Assembly: GCA_030145015.1 (NCBI GenBank)
Contig: JAQYWI010000055.1
Coordinates: forward strand, 1-28,663
Direction of reading: 5' to 3'
From: Desulfobacterales bacterium
GTDB lineage: Bacteria; Desulfobacterota; Desulfobacteria; Desulfobacterales; JAHEIW01
DNA: 28,663 nt
A program made the position numbers and the translations under genes. The notes beneath the pieces are model-generated. The model ran no database searches. It worked only from the letters and a program-made list of their open reading frames with translations, and had not been told where the DNA came from. Shown here one piece after another: positions 15,194 through 22,767 of the stretch (position 1 is the stretch's first letter; the number at the start of each line of letters is the position of its first letter).

Positions 15194-16433
15194 TAAAATC
15201 TCCTTTATTTAAATTATTAACCGGTTTCAGTAAAGATACAAGCGTAAGGCCCAGAGCGCTCATCAAGGTACAGATCCAAATGGCCAGACTATATCCGGCA
15301 GTGACGTCAAAAATATAGCCTGCCAGAAACGGGCCGAGAGCACCGCCAAAGGTGCCGCTGAACACAACGAGGCCGAATAGAGCGCCGTGCGCTTTTATCC
15401 CGAAAAATTCGGCCACCATAGGGGAGATAGCCGTAAAAAGTCCTCCGTGCGCAGTACCGTATACCATCGCAAAGAGGTAAAGCATCCACAGCTCTTTTGC
15501 AATTTGCAGCCACAAAAGCGCGATGATCAGCAGGATATAGCTCAAAATCATTACGATTTTACTGCCGATACGGTCAATCGTAAACCCGGTCATAAATCGA
15601 CCGGCCATGCTCACGCCGCCAATTGTAGAGAGGACAGCGGCAGCTCTGGTTGCAGAAATCTTGAGGTCCTGTGCAAATGGCACAATGTGCACCACGACAA
15701 GCATAAGGCAAAAAACACTGCTCAGATTGGCAGCACAAATCGTCCAGAACTGCCATGTGCGCAGCGCCTCCCGCCGGGAAAGACCTTCCGGGGTTGAATC
15801 CAACTTGCCCGCCGGCCCTTCCTCACCCCAATCGGGTGAAAGACCCATCAGACTGGGGTCGCGCCTGAGCACTTGGGCGATTAAGACAAGCATGACCAGC
15901 ACCGCTATGCCGATGATAACGCAGGAATCCCGCCAGCCGTATCTGATGATTAAGATACTCACTAAAAAGGGGATAACCATCTGCCCGGCACCGGTGCCGA
16001 CCTTAACGATACCGGTCACGATTCCTCTTTTTCTGACAAACCAGCGTGCAATCGTGGTCAGGGGGATAACATCAATGGAACTCAAGCCGATGCCGAAAAT
16101 GATCCCAAAAAACAGGTATAACTGCCAGATCGCATCAAGCCTGGACATGAGCAAATAGCCCAGGCCGAAAAAAACAGCGCTGACCGTCATCAACTTTCGC
16201 GGCCCGATTCTGTCATTTAATCGGCCGACAACGATGCTGAGAAAGCCTCCAAGTAAGAAAGCCATTGATGAGGCCCCGGCTATAGAGGCCCTTGACCAGC
16301 CGAACTCAGAGATTAACGGATTAAACAAAACGCCAAACGATACATAGGTGCCGATACCGATGGCCTGAATGCCAAAACAGGTCGCCGCAATGAAATAACT
16401 ATAAGGATATTTTCTCTTTTGGGCCTCAACCAT
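15180..16433 (-). CDS. MFS transporter (monocarboxylate/oxalate-formate type)
   Basis: 417 residues from ATG 16433, which has GGGAG 8 nt upstream. An upstream in-frame start at 16481 adds 16 residues without a good ribosome site, so I reject it. There are twelve transmembrane helices. The MFS motif between TM2 and TM3 is seen in GRLNDRIGPRKL, and the related GRFMTGFTIDRIGSK sits in the second half. The overall layout fits the OFA/monocarboxylate group. The substrate is unknown, probably a small organic acid. It is the first gene of the minus-strand run that continues with FKBP and GIY-YIG. Confidence 0.85.
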   Translation of the reverse strand: MVEAQKRKYPYSYFIAATCFGIQAIGIGTYVSFGVLFNPLISEFGWSRASIAGASSMAFLLGGFLSIVVGRLNDRIGPRKLMTVSAVFFGLGYLLMSRLDAIWQLYLFFGIIFGIGLSSIDVIPLTTIARWFVRKRGIVTGIVKVGTGAGQMVIPFLVSILIIRYGWRDSCVIIGIAVLVMLVLIAQVLRRDPSLMGLSPDWGEEGPAGKLDSTPEGLSRREALRTWQFWTICAANLSSVFCLMLVVVHIVPFAQDLKISATRAAAVLSTIGGVSMAGRFMTGFTIDRIGSKIVMILSYILLIIALLWLQIAKELWMLYLFAMVYGTAHGGLFTAISPMVAEFFGIKAHGALFGLVVFSGTFGGALGPFLAGYIFDVTAGYSLAIWICTLMSALGLTLVSLLKPVNNLNKGDFNGKS

Positions 16434-16900
16434 ATATAAACTCCCTAAACCAGAATATGTCTTGTAAAAATACAGCGGCAAGAATAATTTAATATCGGTG
16501 TCTTGTATTATAAATTGATTGCAAAAGACAGAAAAATGTAAAAAAGATAATTTTGATGAGGAACGCCGTTTGCTTTTAGGCTTCTTGCTGCTGGCCGATC
16601 CAGAGACCAGCTGCCAGAGGCCAGGTGCCAGTAGCCAGCAGCCAGCGACCCGAAACTTGTATAGAGCTCAATTGGACTAAAATATCCCACATGAATTTTG
16701 GAACATATTTGTGGGACACAACACTAGTTTGCTTAATTTGCTTCCGGCAGCTGATGATAAAAAGGCAGCAGGGTAATGGGGACGTACTTTCTTATTTGCA
16801 GGGCTTCGAACGCATTCGGAATGTTGGCAAATCGTTAATCCGACAGGGCAAAAAACGACCCCATACTTTCGTTTTTCAGCTTTAGGTCTTTTTCGATGTC
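16434..16900. other. Intergenic region with CCAG-type repeat
   Basis: 467 bp. Contains the CCAG repeat (16585-16651) and a GGGGACGTACTTT string at about 16778-16790, of a type seen near transposase remnants in related genomes. Small ORFs here (16508-16690, 16625-16885, 16677-16904) have no conserved features and I do not accept them. Confidence 0.4.
16585..16651. repeat. CCAG-rich periodic repeat R4
   Basis: Units of the form CCAG + 2-4 nt repeat about eight times between 16600 and 16646 (CCAGCTGCCAG, GCCAGTAGCCAGCAGCCAG). The segment at 16586-16595 (TGCTGCTGGC) pairs with GCCAGCAGCC. It has the same general build as R1, R2 and R3 but a different sequence. Confidence 0.6.
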
Positions 16901-17314
16901 TCATTGCGAACGGAATCGCAACGATCTTCCGGTCTTTTCCCAGGCGTTCATTCCACCTTTAAAATTAATTACATCGGCATAACCCATCTCGATCAGCCTC
17001 TCGGCCGCGATATTACCCATGGGCCCTGCTTTGCAGTATACGACGATAGGGGTGTTCTTATCATTTGGAAGTTTAGCCTTATGCCGGTCAATTTCATTGA
17101 ATGGGATCAAAAAGTCGGTGCCGTGAATCTCGCCTTCGTAAGGAATATGCGTATTAATGAGAATGAAATCTTTATTCGCATTCATCTCGACAAACTGATC
17201 AACGGAAACATTCCGGTAGCTATTCTTTTCTGCTTGCCTCCCCTGATTATCAGGACAGCCTGTCAGTCCCAAAATAATCACAACTATGCTTAAGAGCTCA
17301 TTTCGAGTGCGCAT
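16901..17314 (-). CDS. Rhodanese-domain lipoprotein
   Basis: 137 residues. A lipoprotein signal ends at LTGC (Cys20). A rhodanese domain (about 35-130) follows, with the active-site loop YCKAGPMGN: Cys94 is the sulfur acceptor. The closing KGGMNAWEKTGR motif is typical of single-domain rhodaneses. It is probably a periplasmic sulfur-transfer or thiol protein anchored to the membrane. It is monocistronic. Three hairpins sit upstream at 17367-17434. Confidence 0.85.
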   Translation of the reverse strand: MRTRNELLSIVVIILGLTGCPDNQGRQAEKNSYRNVSVDQFVEMNANKDFILINTHIPYEGEIHGTDFLIPFNEIDRHKAKLPNDKNTPIVVYCKAGPMGNIAAERLIEMGYADVINFKGGMNAWEKTGRSLRFRSQ

Positions 17315-17366
17315 TTTGCCAGGTCTCCTATTATCGATTGGGTGTTTTCAAACCCGCACCGATTAA

Positions 17367-17434
17367 GGCACTGCCGTGCCTTTGTTTTTTCCCGCCTATG
17401 GCGGAAAAATCCAAGCCACCCGCTCTGCGGGTGG
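17367..17434. repeat. Row of three short hairpins
   Basis: GGCAC-TGCC-GTGCC (17367-17380), followed by TTTGTTTTTT. Then CCGCC-TAT-GGCGG (17392-17404). Then CCACCCGC-TCT-GCGGGTGG (17416-17434). All are perfect stems. The first with its T-run looks like a terminator on the plus strand. The set lies between the rhodanese gene and the GNAT gene (both minus) and may be a terminator cluster or REP-like element. Confidence 0.65.
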
Positions 17435-17565
17435 TCGGTGACTCTCAGCACAAAAAATAAGCAAACGTTAGCGTCAGATCTTGATTTACGAATATGCTGG
17501 CAACTTGACGCCTTACGATAGGCTTGAGCGCTCGCGATATGTGCTTGCTGATTTTCATCATAAGT

Positions 17566-18090
17566 TCAGTGGTAGATGAGGCCTGTATCGATCCAGCCGT
17601 ATGCTGCCACGTCTAACACCTCGCCCGCAAAAGGCATGTGGTGTTTTCGCAGATAAATGCCATTTATTTTTTCATAAAATCGCCGGTAAGGATTATGTTC
17701 GAGGACCTTTACGAGCATTGAATATATGCCGAACCGGTTCAACTGTTTTGCCAGGGCTGAAACCAGTTTTGTCCCGACCCCTTGGCGCTGGTAATTTTTC
17801 AGCACATACAATGCGTAAATTTCACCGTTGTAGATATGGTCACGATGCCTCTCGTAACCACCGCTGATAAATCCAATCACCCCGCCGGCATCTTCGGCAA
17901 CATAACTGATGACGTGCTTGCTTTGCAGTTCATTTAAAAATCCCTGTTCAAGCCGGGGAACCGACATCGCGTATAAGTAACCATATGGAACAACGCCGAG
18001 ATAGGTGTCCCACCAGGTTTGAACATAAACACGCGACATGGAATGCACATCATCTTTTTGGGAAGGACGAATCACCACTGAGTCCACCAT
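17566..18090 (-). CDS. GNAT-family acetyltransferase
   Basis: 174 residues with the GNAT fold in the usual order. The N-terminus is VVIRPSQKDDVHSMSRVY. The core strand is IYALYVLKNYQ, and the acetyl-CoA loop is RQGVGTKLV (about 102-110). NPYRRFYEKIN near the end is the typical alpha4 region. The acceptor (amine, amino sugar or protein) cannot be told. The likely start is ATG 18090. The gene is monocistronic in this window. Confidence 0.85.
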   Translation of the reverse strand: MVDSVVIRPSQKDDVHSMSRVYVQTWWDTYLGVVPYGYLYAMSVPRLEQGFLNELQSKHVISYVAEDAGGVIGFISGGYERHRDHIYNGEIYALYVLKNYQRQGVGTKLVSALAKQLNRFGIYSMLVKVLEHNPYRRFYEKINGIYLRKHHMPFAGEVLDVAAYGWIDTGLIYH

Positions 18091-18163
18091 CTGTCAGAAT
18101 CAATTTTATTAACAAATATAATACTTGTAATCCAATTTGGAAATGAGGGTTCAAATAAAGGAC

Positions 18164-18324
18164 ATGTTTAAAGAAGATGGGAGTTTAAATGGGTTACCCT
18201 ATACTGGAAAAGAAACAAAGAAAAAGCACGGTCATGGATTAAGCAGAAAAACGTTTACGGTCAGGTGTGGCGCGATATTGTCCCTTCTTTAATTGAGTCT
18301 GAAGATACAAAAAGTCCGAGATAA
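18164..18324 (+). pseudogene. Frameshifted small ORF
   Basis: An ATG at 18164 opens MFKEDGSL. A one-base deficit near 18185-18190 (an A-run) would join it to an open frame running to TAA at 18322-18324, with residues KWVTLYWKRNKEKARSWIKQ and then VWRDIVPSLIESEDTKSPR. The joined chain of about 52 residues looks more protein-like than either frame alone. AAAGGA is directly before the ATG, but too close to be ideal. It could be chance. Confidence 0.3.
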
Positions 18325-18363
18325 GAGATAGGGCGTCACTAGAACCCATCTGGTAGATGACGT

Positions 18364-18756
18364 TTATATAGACATGGCAGCTGTGAACTTATGTTTCCGG
18401 ATATGGAAGACTTTTATGAGCTTAGCAGCAAATTGAATGATTTCACCGTGCCCCCCCTCAAAACGAACTCCGTTTTTAATCATACCAAATCCATTATCTT
18501 TTGAATAAACAACATTTCCTTTGATTTCGATCAAATTGTTATCCAAATCAACGGACATTAATGATATGTGTTCTGATAAGATCAGCTGGGTTGTTTCAAG
18601 AAGGATCCCGCCCTGACTAATATTCAGAGCTCTCCCCATACCTTGTTCCGTAATCTCGCCATTTGCCCTTATCAACAGATAGGAAATCAGATTACAGGTT
18701 TCAACTCGTGGATACTGCCTTTGTTCCATCTCAATCTCTCTCGTTTTTGTCTTCAT
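18364..18756 (-). CDS. Single PilZ-domain protein
   Basis: 130 residues. QRQYPRVE (about 12-19) gives the RxxxR-type contact, and ALNISQGGILLET (about 43-55) gives the (D/N)xSxxG motif, so c-di-GMP binding looks intact. The beta-barrel continues to about 105 and a basic C-terminal helix follows. An alternative start at MEQRQ (18729) would remove 9 residues and also has a purine-rich site upstream. No partner gene is adjacent. Confidence 0.8.
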   Translation of the reverse strand: MKTKTREIEMEQRQYPRVETCNLISYLLIRANGEITEQGMGRALNISQGGILLETTQLILSEHISLMSVDLDNNLIEIKGNVVYSKDNGFGMIKNGVRFEGGHGEIIQFAAKLIKVFHIRKHKFTAAMSI

Positions 18757-18925
18757 TTGAAAATGCCCGCCCCCCGACAGGCTTATGCGAAAATCAGCAA
18801 TTGAATTTCGAGAAAACCGAGACTAACGAAGCATATTCCATGCCATTAGGTCAGCAAGGGGGCAAGTTTTAGGTTTTAAAAATTATAATTTAATATCAAT
18901 AAGATAGAGAAACTAAAACTTATTT

Positions 18926-18953
18926 AAAGGTCAGATTAAAATAATCTGCCTTT
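18926..18953 (-). terminator. Hairpin downstream of the HMA-SurA gene
   Basis: AAAGG-T-CAGATTA ... TAATCTG-C-CTTT forms a stem of about 11 bp with a short A-rich loop. It lies about 100 bp beyond the stop of the minus-strand HMA-SurA gene. The T-run is weak, so confidence is moderate. Confidence 0.4.
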
Positions 18954-19055
18954 CTTTCAGATGCGAATTGTGAAATATGGGAAATAGTTTCTATGAAATA
19001 AAGTAAACAGGTGGGCGTCACCTTGGAAAGAATGGTTGAATGGATCCGACGGACT

Positions 19056-20141
19056 TTAACTTTTCTTGGTCGAGCAGCAGCTCGCTCCCGATGACTGGCC
19101 GCAGCCTCCGCCCGCTGACGGGTTCCGGCTTACGCGCTTAAGCTCCTGGTCATAAATCGTCACCTTGGACAAAACACGAGCCGTATTGAACCAGGCCTGA
19201 TACTGATTTTGTTTATGATAATCGCTGGCCGCAGCACCCAGGACTTTTTCATCCAGGTAGCGGTTCAGAAGCACGCGATTTTCGAATTTTTTCATAAAAT
19301 AATCAAAAGGATATCCGCTTTCTTCCAACGTGGCTTTAAGACCTTCCAGGTCGAGTTCCTTTTGCGTCAAAAATTTTTTAAACTCCCGGTCCACCGTCTT
19401 CGGATCTACCCGATAACCGACACGCTGCACCTCCTGCATCTGGATGCCTTCATTGATCAGGCGCGAAACGATCTGGGCCTTGATACTGTCCAGCACGGTT
19501 TTGCCTTTATCACCTGTAAACACATTTTCGCCGTAGGCCTTTTGATACCCCTTTTTGGCAAAAGCCAGCTCGGTGTTAAAATCCGTGCGCGCGATATCCC
19601 ATCCGCCAACAGAGGCAATGTAGAATTTAGTGCGCGAAGCTGCAAGGGCTTCCTCTTTTTTTATCTGATCGGCCGTAAAAGTTTGGCTGACCCTGGCCGG
19701 ATAACCGCTGGCGGTGATTGATGATGCCAGGCGGTCGACATCCTTAATTTCCCGGCGATCGTAATAAACTTCAGCCACACCGCCGGAAATATCCACGATG
19801 ATATCCTGGATGCCCGCATAGCCGGCCAGGCTAGATTTAATCGTGGAAATACACCCGGAGCAGGACATGTTGTCGACTTGAAAAACGACTTTGGATGTAT
19901 CTGAGGTAATTTCAGCCTTTTCAGAAGGTTGAGTTGTCTGTGCGGCAGCAAGCTGATCTTCAGCCCCCGGTTCATCGGCCGTTTTTATTATCGGCGCCGG
20001 GTCGGATGGGGTGGCGGCTGGAGTTGTTTTTTGGGCCTGAACGCGATTTTGTGCAAAAACAAAAACACTTACGCAAATAAACGCCAGCAGGGGCATTACA
20101 ATGACGATCTTATTGGAAGCGATCCATTTTATTATTTTCAT
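19056..20141 (-). CDS. Periplasmic HMA-domain / SurA-like fusion protein with Cys-rich tail
   Basis: 361 residues from ATG 20141, chosen because GGAGG lies 9 nt upstream; a start at 20162 adds 7 residues. A signal anchor (about 10-32) is followed by an Ala/Pro-rich linker. The HMA domain (about 84-152) carries the metal motif NMSCSGC (Cys94, Cys97) and ends in SGYPARV. The helical segment about 185-335 resembles the SurA N-terminal chaperone domain (ILxxLI-type helices, e.g. IVSRLINEGIQMQEVQ, then YRVDPKTVDREFKKFL). The tail is GGGCGQSSGASCCSTKKS, with three cysteines. The predicted role is a periplasmic metal-binding chaperone. I know of no characterised protein with this order. It is monocistronic. 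Confidence 0.75.
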   Translation of the reverse strand: MKIIKWIASNKIVIVMPLLAFICVSVFVFAQNRVQAQKTTPAATPSDPAPIIKTADEPGAEDQLAAAQTTQPSEKAEITSDTSKVVFQVDNMSCSGCISTIKSSLAGYAGIQDIIVDISGGVAEVYYDRREIKDVDRLASSITASGYPARVSQTFTADQIKKEEALAASRTKFYIASVGGWDIARTDFNTELAFAKKGYQKAYGENVFTGDKGKTVLDSIKAQIVSRLINEGIQMQEVQRVGYRVDPKTVDREFKKFLTQKELDLEGLKATLEESGYPFDYFMKKFENRVLLNRYLDEKVLGAAASDYHKQNQYQAWFNTARVLSKVTIYDQELKRVSRNPSAGGGCGQSSGASCCSTKKS

Positions 20142-20234
20142 TTCGCAAAACCTCCACTTCAAAAAGCCGATATAATGATTATGATTTTAGGTGTCAATCG
20201 TGTCATCGGAAACAATTCACAAATGACGATTATA

Positions 20235-20455
20235 TAAATTTTCGGAGCATTGGAGTGTCGAAATCGAAGCGTTTCGAGTTTCGCGTTGCGGGTTACGGGT
20301 TAAAATATTGCAAACTAAGCTCTGAAGTGCATGACCCGCAACTCGTAACTCGCAACGAAAGAACGAACCCATCACTCCATTACTCCAGAGCCGAGACTTT
20401 CAAGAATTTTTGGGATCCCCAAAATTACCTTTTTATTGGCCACTGTTCCGTGAAA
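20235..20455. repeat. Intergenic hairpin repeat R2, copy a
   Basis: Outer arms: TTCGGAGCATTGGAGT (about 20241-20256) against ACTCCATTACTCCAGA (20372-20390 region). Inner arms: TTTCGCGTTGCGGGTTACGG against CCCGCAACTCGTAACTCGCA. A non-palindromic tail follows (GCCGAGACTTTCAAGAATTT to about 20455). Copy b at 28424-28580 shares the outer arms and the tail. It lies between the HMA-SurA gene and the AF1514-like gene, and no gene is accepted in 20142-20540. Confidence 0.8.
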
Positions 20456-20540
20456 ACTTAGTATATTATACCCGACTAAACTGGTCAAGTATAGAAGTAT
20501 TGAACCCGTAATTACCTATTTCCCGGAAAAAACCAAACCC

Positions 20541-20843
20541 ATGAAATTAATAAATTCCAAAATAAAAAGTTTCGCGGGAAAGCACCTCAAGATGAGGAGC
20601 GATGATCTTAGCCTTGATTTTGCAAATGCAAAGGATATCGCCAAGCAAAAAGCAAAAGAAGTTTGCGAAGATCCCATGTTGCTGTCCTGGTATCGGGGAG
20701 ATACTGGAGAATCTTATCCAAATATCGAGTGCGGTCGCGGCGATCAGCCTGCATGGATTTTGTATGCAGAATCAAGAGGGGCTGATATTGCCGTCGATAT
20801 CAATGCGGGGCAATACATTTTTCTTTATCTGGCATTACCCTAA
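20541..20843 (+). CDS. AF1514-family protein
   Basis: 100 residues. The block ANAKDIAKQKAKEVCEDPM (about 28-46), SWYRGDTGESYPNIECGRGD, then AWILYAESRGADIAVDIN matches a small conserved protein type known as AF1514 from archaea and Desulfobacterota. Function unknown. Conserved Cys (42, 64) and acidic residues are visible. There is no signal peptide. The ribosome site (CCCGGAA, 14 nt upstream) is weak, so an alternative start at ATG 20592 is possible. Convergent with the glycosyltransferase gene. Confidence 0.7.
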   Translation: MKLINSKIKSFAGKHLKMRSDDLSLDFANAKDIAKQKAKEVCEDPMLLSWYRGDTGESYPNIECGRGDQPAWILYAESRGADIAVDINAGQYIFLYLALP

Positions 20844-20885
20844 CGCGGGAATCGCATCATTTTGGCCCGGCCCCCGTCTTCTTTT

Positions 20886-22019
20886 TTATCCTTTGCGTAC
20901 GATCTTTTCGAGTTCGTCATCATAGCGGTCGATTAGATTCGACCAGGCAAATCGGCCCATTGCAATTGAAAGTTCACGGCGAAGCACTTGAAAACCGGGA
21001 TAATTTGTGATGAGCCGGGTGAGTTTTTGGACGAGTTCGTTTTTGTCCTTATACAGGACATCAGAATGGAAGCCAGCCGGGATGATCTCCGGGTAAACCA
21101 GCCTTGCAGGCAAGAGCGGGACACATCCATAGCGAATCGCTTCGACCACTGAAATCCCGAAGTTTTCCTGTTGGGCGGTACTGATGACGATGGATCCGTG
21201 CTGAAGCCATTTTATATAATCTTCCCGTGATTCGACATACCCGTAATGAACGACTCGATCCCCGTAACGACCCTTGGCGCCGATAAATGCTTTCGGGATC
21301 GCCTGGCTATTTTCGCCCAGCAGCGCGAGACCAAACTCGGCCCCCTTTTCCAGCACCGCATCCAGGGCAGAAAAAAAATCATCCGGATTTTTGTCAAACT
21401 CCCAGCGATGATTCCAGATAATCAGGGGCGCAACCTCCCCGGGTGTATCGATCCCGCATAATCCGTTTGCAGGGAATCGGCACCCGGGATACAGAATGTC
21501 TGCCTTTGAACGGATTTGATTTACAACCCAATTGGGGCGGTACTCAGGCATCATCTTTAAAAAGCCCGGCAAACACGAAAAAAAAGCATCGCAGTGGGTC
21601 CGCGAATTAAATAAAACCCTGTCCGCCGCAAGGGCCGTGGTAATATCCGTAAATCCGAACTGATAGTCCATGTGCTCGCCCGGTGCCAGGGGGTAGGTGA
21701 GCTGATTTTCGTGGAAATAAACCAGGGCCGGTGGACAGACACCCGGTGAAAGCGTTTTGTAATCAGATAGGCTCATCAAGTCTGTGGTAATTAAGGCGTC
21801 GTAACTCTCGAGGGAGGGGATTTTTTTAGCGAAATAGAGTGCGGCGCCCCGCATGCGCCACTTCCAGAAGCGGGCCGGCAGAGTTACAAGATCAATATTG
21901 TGTTGTGAATGGGCGATCAGACCCTTGGCGAACTCCCGATGAGATCCGCCAAAAAAGGGTTCTATAAACAAAAAGTTTAATTTCTTCTTCACTTTTAATT
22001 CTTGGGTTTTATCTCTCAT
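20886..22019 (-). CDS. GTDC1/QTMAN-like glycosyltransferase (DUF3524)
   Basis: 377 residues from ATG 22019; a TTG start at 22061 would add 14. The N-terminus FLFIEPFFGGSHREFAKGL is the signature of the DUF3524/GTDC1 group, whose vertebrate member is the tRNA-queuosine mannosyltransferase. The first Rossmann half contains YFHENQLTYPL. The second half is GT-B, with WNHRWEFDKNPDDFF and the donor site ENFGISVVEAIRYGCVPLLP, then YPEIIP. All core residues look intact. The bacterial substrate (queuosine tRNA or another) is not known from the sequence. No queuosine biosynthesis gene is in this window. Confidence 0.8.
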   Translation of the reverse strand: MRDKTQELKVKKKLNFLFIEPFFGGSHREFAKGLIAHSQHNIDLVTLPARFWKWRMRGAALYFAKKIPSLESYDALITTDLMSLSDYKTLSPGVCPPALVYFHENQLTYPLAPGEHMDYQFGFTDITTALAADRVLFNSRTHCDAFFSCLPGFLKMMPEYRPNWVVNQIRSKADILYPGCRFPANGLCGIDTPGEVAPLIIWNHRWEFDKNPDDFFSALDAVLEKGAEFGLALLGENSQAIPKAFIGAKGRYGDRVVHYGYVESREDYIKWLQHGSIVISTAQQENFGISVVEAIRYGCVPLLPARLVYPEIIPAGFHSDVLYKDKNELVQKLTRLITNYPGFQVLRRELSIAMGRFAWSNLIDRYDDELEKIVRKG

Positions 22020-22377
22020 AAGCCACTTGATTAACTCAATGCCGGGATCAACCGGTGTCAAATCCAGGAAACATTTGTCCGATCTCTAAACGCTACACAT
22101 AATCGTGGAATGTCGCTAATCCGCTGCCGGAGCTTTTTAGCGTTTTATCATGATAAATTTCAAAGGTTTTTCGATTCCATCGCTGTCGATTATCAGATTG
22201 GGAATCCTGCCAAAATATAAAAGCAGATGAGAATGGAGTCAACGCTTGAATTGTGAGCAGGAATGCTATAGGGTCGGTTTAAAAGGCAGCACTGTTTGTC
22301 CAAAAGAAGATTAAATCCTTGAAATCGATGGATTTAAAAATAATTTAAGACGATTTATAAACCTTTAGGAGGTCAAT
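22020..22377. other. Intergenic region upstream of the cupin gene
   Basis: About 358 bp without a credible gene. It contains the palindrome at 22311-22337. It separates two divergent genes and should hold the promoters of both. Confidence 0.4.
22311..22337. promoter_or_regulatory. Palindrome upstream of the cupin gene
   Basis: TTAAATCC (22311-22318) and GGATTTAA (22330-22337) are perfect 8-bp arms around an 11-nt centre. They end 40 bp before the cupin start codon, suiting an operator. Confidence 0.4.
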
Positions 22378-22737
22378 ATGCGCGTCGTTAGAATGAGCAA
22401 CGTAGATAAAGAAGGTTACGAGAGTCCCCTATTCACAGGTTCGGATGTGACCCGGCAAACCCTGTTGCCGGATAGCAAAGAATACAACTGCAATGTCGTA
22501 AATTTCGGCAAGGGGGTTCGCAACAAGTTTCATTCACACGACCATGAACAAATCTTGATCGTTACAACCGGAGAGGGAATTATTGCCACCGAGCAAGAGG
22601 AAAAGATGATCACAGTGGGTGATATCGTTCTGATCCCGGCCGGCGAGAAACACTGGCATGGCGCCACCGCGGACTCGGAGTTCGCTCACATTTTCGTATC
22701 GAAATTAGGGACCCGGTTAACCCAATTGGAGGAGTAA
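22378..22737 (+). CDS. Cupin-fold protein
   Basis: 119 residues, a single cupin barrel. The metal site pattern FHSHDHEQILIVTTGEG (about 51-67) and VLIPAGEKHWHGA (about 84-96) supply three to four His ligands and one Glu. The start at ATG 22378 has AGGAGGT 6 nt upstream, a strong site. Such small cupins act as sensors or simple isomerases/dioxygenases; no substrate is evident. The ArdC-like gene follows after 30 bp in the same direction. Confidence 0.85.
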   Translation: MRVVRMSNVDKEGYESPLFTGSDVTRQTLLPDSKEYNCNVVNFGKGVRNKFHSHDHEQILIVTTGEGIIATEQEEKMITVGDIVLIPAGEKHWHGATADSEFAHIFVSKLGTRLTQLEE

Positions 22738-22767
22738 AAGGGACAACTATCAGGGAGGCAGGACATC

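Noticed and set aside
14603..15196. Plus-strand ORF of 197 codons
   Set aside because: It is the antisense of the FKBP gene, which has a full family match.
16508..16904. Several small ORFs in the gap upstream of the MFS gene
   Set aside because: They cross the CCAG repeat and GGGGAC string, lack ribosome sites and show no conserved motif.
18663..18872. Plus-strand ORF of 69 codons
   Set aside because: It overlaps the PilZ gene in antisense and has no conserved feature.
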